NCBI GenBank assembly: GCA_017650795.1
Contig: JAGCEE010000244.1
Span: 1 to 5,887, forward strand
DNA: 5,887 nucleotides
Reading direction: 5' to 3'
Source of the DNA: Clostridia bacterium
GTDB taxonomy: Bacteria > Bacillota > Clostridia > Christensenellales > UBA1242
The notes under the pieces were generated by a model. That model had not been told where the DNA came from. It worked only from the letters and a program-made list of their open reading frames with translations, and ran no database searches. Position 1 is the stretch's first letter. Every line of letters starts with the position of its first letter. The position numbers and the translations under genes are program-made. Positions 3,728 to 5,887 of the stretch are shown here, one piece after another.

Positions 3728-5887
3728 ATGTTAATTTCAGTGAATTGGATTAAAGAATTTATAGATTTAGACGGCATAGAAACCGAAGAACTAATAAGAA
3801 GGTTTAACTTAACAACTGCAGAAATTGAGGGATATGAATTAAAGGGACAAGAAACGCAAGGCGTAATTTTTGCTAAAATAGATAAAGTAGAAAAACATCC
3901 AAACTCTGACCATCTTCATATTTTGGCTGTAAATACAGGAAGCGAAGTATTGCAAGTTGTATGTGGCGCTCCAAATGTTAGAGAAAATATGGTTGTTTGC
4001 TTTGCACCTATTGGCTCAAAGGTTTCTGGTCATAAAATGGGAAAAGCAAGACTTGCCGGAGTTGATAGTTTTGGAATGTGCTGTAGTGAAGCAGAGCTCT
4101 GTATTGGTTCAGACGATACTGGAATTATGGATATAACCTTCCCTGTTGCTCTTGGCAATGATATTAAAACCGTATTTGAAATGGATGATATAGTTTTTGA
4201 AATTGATAACAAATCATTAACTAATCGTCCAGATTTATGGGGGCATTATGGACTTGCAAGAGAGTTTAGCGCAATGTTTAATCGTCCGTTAAAAAAATTG
4301 GAAGTTATTGATTTAAAAGCATATGAAAATCTTCCAAAATTAGATATTGTAGTAAACGACAAAAACTGTTATAGATACAGTGGAATTACAATTAACAATA
4401 TTTCTAAAAAAATAAGTCCTCAAAATATGAAAATAAGACTATGCTACTGTGGAATGAGAGATATAAATTTACTTACCGACCTTACTAACTACATTATGCT
4501 AGAACTTGGTCAACCAATGCACGCTTTTGATAATAGTATAGTAAAAGGTGTTCATGTTAATAGTGCAAACGGCAATACAAAACTTCTTACTCTTGAAGGA
4601 GATGAGCATGATATACCCATGGGTGCAACCGTTATTTGCGATAACAATGACATACCTATTGCTATTGCAGGTATTAAAGGCGGAAAACTATCAGGAATTT
4701 ACGATACAACATCTTCATTACTACTTGAATCTGCTAATTTTGATTCTAAGGCAATAAGGATTGCTTCTACAAAAATAGGTCTTAAAACGGATGCTAGCCA
4801 AAGATATGAAAAATCATTGGATCCAGAGATGACAAAAGATGCTACTTCTAGATATATTAAGCTTTTGCAAGATATAGATAATGGTGTAAAAGTCACGTCT
4901 AGTTTTACTGATGTTTACAATCATCATTATGATAAAATTAAAATAAAAATTAGTCCAGAATTTGTGGCAAGGCGAATAGGAATAAATATTTTAAAAGAAG
5001 ATATATCAAATATTCTTAAAAGACTTGGTTTTTGCATAAAGGAGAATAATGGTGAAATTGTTGTTGATGTTCCTTCTTTTAGAGCAACAAAAGATATTTC
5101 GTTAAAAGAAGACTTAGTAGAAGAAATAGCAAGGTCTTATGGCTACGATAATATAGTTCCAAAGTCAATTTCTATGGATGTTGTTTCTGCTCCAAAAAAT
5201 GAAAGCCACGAAAACGAATATAAAACAAAGTATGTTTTAGCCGAAAAATATGGTTTAAATGAGGTTCATTCTCATATTTGGAATTATGTGGATTTTAATA
5301 AGGAAATTGGCATAGAACAAAAAAGCTGTGTTTCCTTACTTGATTCATCAAATAGTGGGCAATCTAAGATTAGGTCTGCCCTTGCCCCTACTCTTTTAAG
5401 ATTTATGAATGAAAACAAGAACAGTTTTGATGACATAAATATATTTGAAATAGGCAGGTGTGCCACTGAACTTGACGAAAACAATCTTGTTGTTGAAGAA
5501 AATCACCTTTCTATTCTTGTTTCTAGCCAAAAAGAAACGGCAAAAAACTTGTATTTTAAACTAAAAGAAATGCTTTTCGATATTGCAGAAAATATTTACG
5601 GAGTAGATTTGGTTGTTGGTGAAAGCTCTGCCGATGTTGATTATGCTCATCCAACAAATTCAACAAAAATATCATCGGATGGCAATTATATCGGCTACTT
5701 TGGGCTAATTCACCCTTCTGTAAAACTAAAATTAGATAAAAGATTCAATATAGCAATACTTGAACTAGACATGAATAAGCTAGCTGGTGCTAAAAAACTT
5801 CAAAAAACTTTAAATAAAGTAAGCAAATTCCAAGACACAACCCTAGACTATACGTTCCTTGTTCCAAACACAATGAAATATGCCGAA
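3728..5887 (+). CDS. pheT: Phenylalanine--tRNA ligase beta subunit PheT (C-terminus cut by window edge)
   Basis: Beta subunit, required for tRNA binding and hydrolysis of mischarged Tyr-tRNA-Phe. 720 codons are open to the right edge; the family is usually near 800 residues, so about one small domain is missing. Domains: N-terminal part; OB-fold tRNA-binding domain around 43-150 (VEKHPNSDHL, VVCGAPNV, GMCCSEAEL); B3/B4 editing domain around 210-380 with TNYIMLELGQPMHAFD (253-268), AGIKGG (314-319), LLLESANFD (331-339) and GLKTDASQRYE (351-361); B5 around 405-475, ending EDLVEEIARSYGYDNI; catalytic-like core around 480-690 with FEIGR (573-577) and GYFGLIHP (656-663); start of the FDX-ACB anticodon-binding domain from about 697. 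Arg244, His265, Gly318, Glu334, Thr354 and Ala356 coincide with the E. coli editing residues as I remember them, so proofreading is probably intact. AGGAG (3715-3719) overlaps the pheS stop, and the gap is 11 bases. Confidence 0.97.
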   Translation, partial: MLISVNWIKEFIDLDGIETEELIRRFNLTTAEIEGYELKGQETQGVIFAKIDKVEKHPNSDHLHILAVNTGSEVLQVVCGAPNVRENMVVCFAPIGSKVSGHKMGKARLAGVDSFGMCCSEAELCIGSDDTGIMDITFPVALGNDIKTVFEMDDIVFEIDNKSLTNRPDLWGHYGLAREFSAMFNRPLKKLEVIDLKAYENLPKLDIVVNDKNCYRYSGITINNISKKISPQNMKIRLCYCGMRDINLLTDLTNYIMLELGQPMHAFDNSIVKGVHVNSANGNTKLLTLEGDEHDIPMGATVICDNNDIPIAIAGIKGGKLSGIYDTTSSLLLESANFDSKAIRIASTKIGLKTDASQRYEKSLDPEMTKDATSRYIKLLQDIDNGVKVTSSFTDVYNHHYDKIKIKISPEFVARRIGINILKEDISNILKRLGFCIKENNGEIVVDVPSFRATKDISLKEDLVEEIARSYGYDNIVPKSISMDVVSAPKNESHENEYKTKYVLAEKYGLNEVHSHIWNYVDFNKEIGIEQKSCVSLLDSSNSGQSKIRSALAPTLLRFMNENKNSFDDINIFEIGRCATELDENNLVVEENHLSILVSSQKETAKNLYFKLKEMLFDIAENIYGVDLVVGESSADVDYAHPTNSTKISSDGNYIGYFGLIHPSVKLKLDKRFNIAILELDMNKLAGAKKLQKTLNKVSKFQDTTLDYTFLVPNTMKYAE

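Noticed and set aside
4030..5484. Several short open frames inside pheT (4030-4212 and 4699-4896 minus, 4548-4757 plus, 5284-5484 minus)
   Set aside because: All lie within conserved PheT domains in other frames and have no independent signals.
1..5887. Mobile element, CRISPR, phage, toxin-antitoxin or other new system
   Set aside because: No transposase, integrase, direct repeat array, terminal inverted repeats or defence-type genes are seen. All genes but one are housekeeping genes in a usual order.

Overview
This window looks like chromosomal DNA from a low-GC Gram-positive bacterium (Bacillota; Clostridia-like or an uncultured gut relative). The basis is the strong A+T bias, a tRNA-sensing T-box leader in front of pheST, AAGGAG/AGGAG ribosome binding sites, TTGACA-type promoters with TGn-extended -10 boxes, and a cysteine desulfurase-thiI pair. 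The standard bacterial code fits: TGG encodes the conserved tryptophans, and TGA ends the desulfurase gene exactly where thiI begins, which argues against a Mycoplasma-type code. Species-level placement is not possible from this sequence.

Layout. The left third (1-1765) is a minus-strand operon that runs off the left edge. A NifS/IscS-family cysteine desulfurase is followed, with an ATGA overlap, by thiI, of which only the first 203 codons are present. Together they would mobilise sulfur from cysteine and deliver it to tRNA as 4-thiouridine at position 8. The desulfurase seems to start at a GTG lying where its promoter would place +1, so its mRNA may be leaderless.

The interval 1766-1880 holds back-to-back promoters and repeated TATTGT half-sites. 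On the plus strand it is followed by a 151-residue protein of unknown function (1881-2336), closed by its own intrinsic terminator.

The right part is the phenylalanyl-tRNA synthetase operon. It has a promoter at 2381-2409, then a phenylalanine T-box leader with specifier codon TTC, antiterminator and terminator. Next come complete pheS (2688-3716) and, 11 bases later, pheT, which is open to the right edge with 720 codons present. Uncharged tRNA-Phe should bind the leader and permit read-through, so synthetase production follows the cell's need for charged tRNA-Phe.

The content is mainly housekeeping tRNA biology (tRNA thiolation and aminoacylation). I see no mobile element, CRISPR array, phage gene, toxin-antitoxin pair or clear undescribed system. 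The points most worth a second look are the unknown 151-residue gene, the putative leaderless desulfurase start, the dyads between the divergent promoters, and an extra helix around the T-box terminator that can form only in read-through transcripts.
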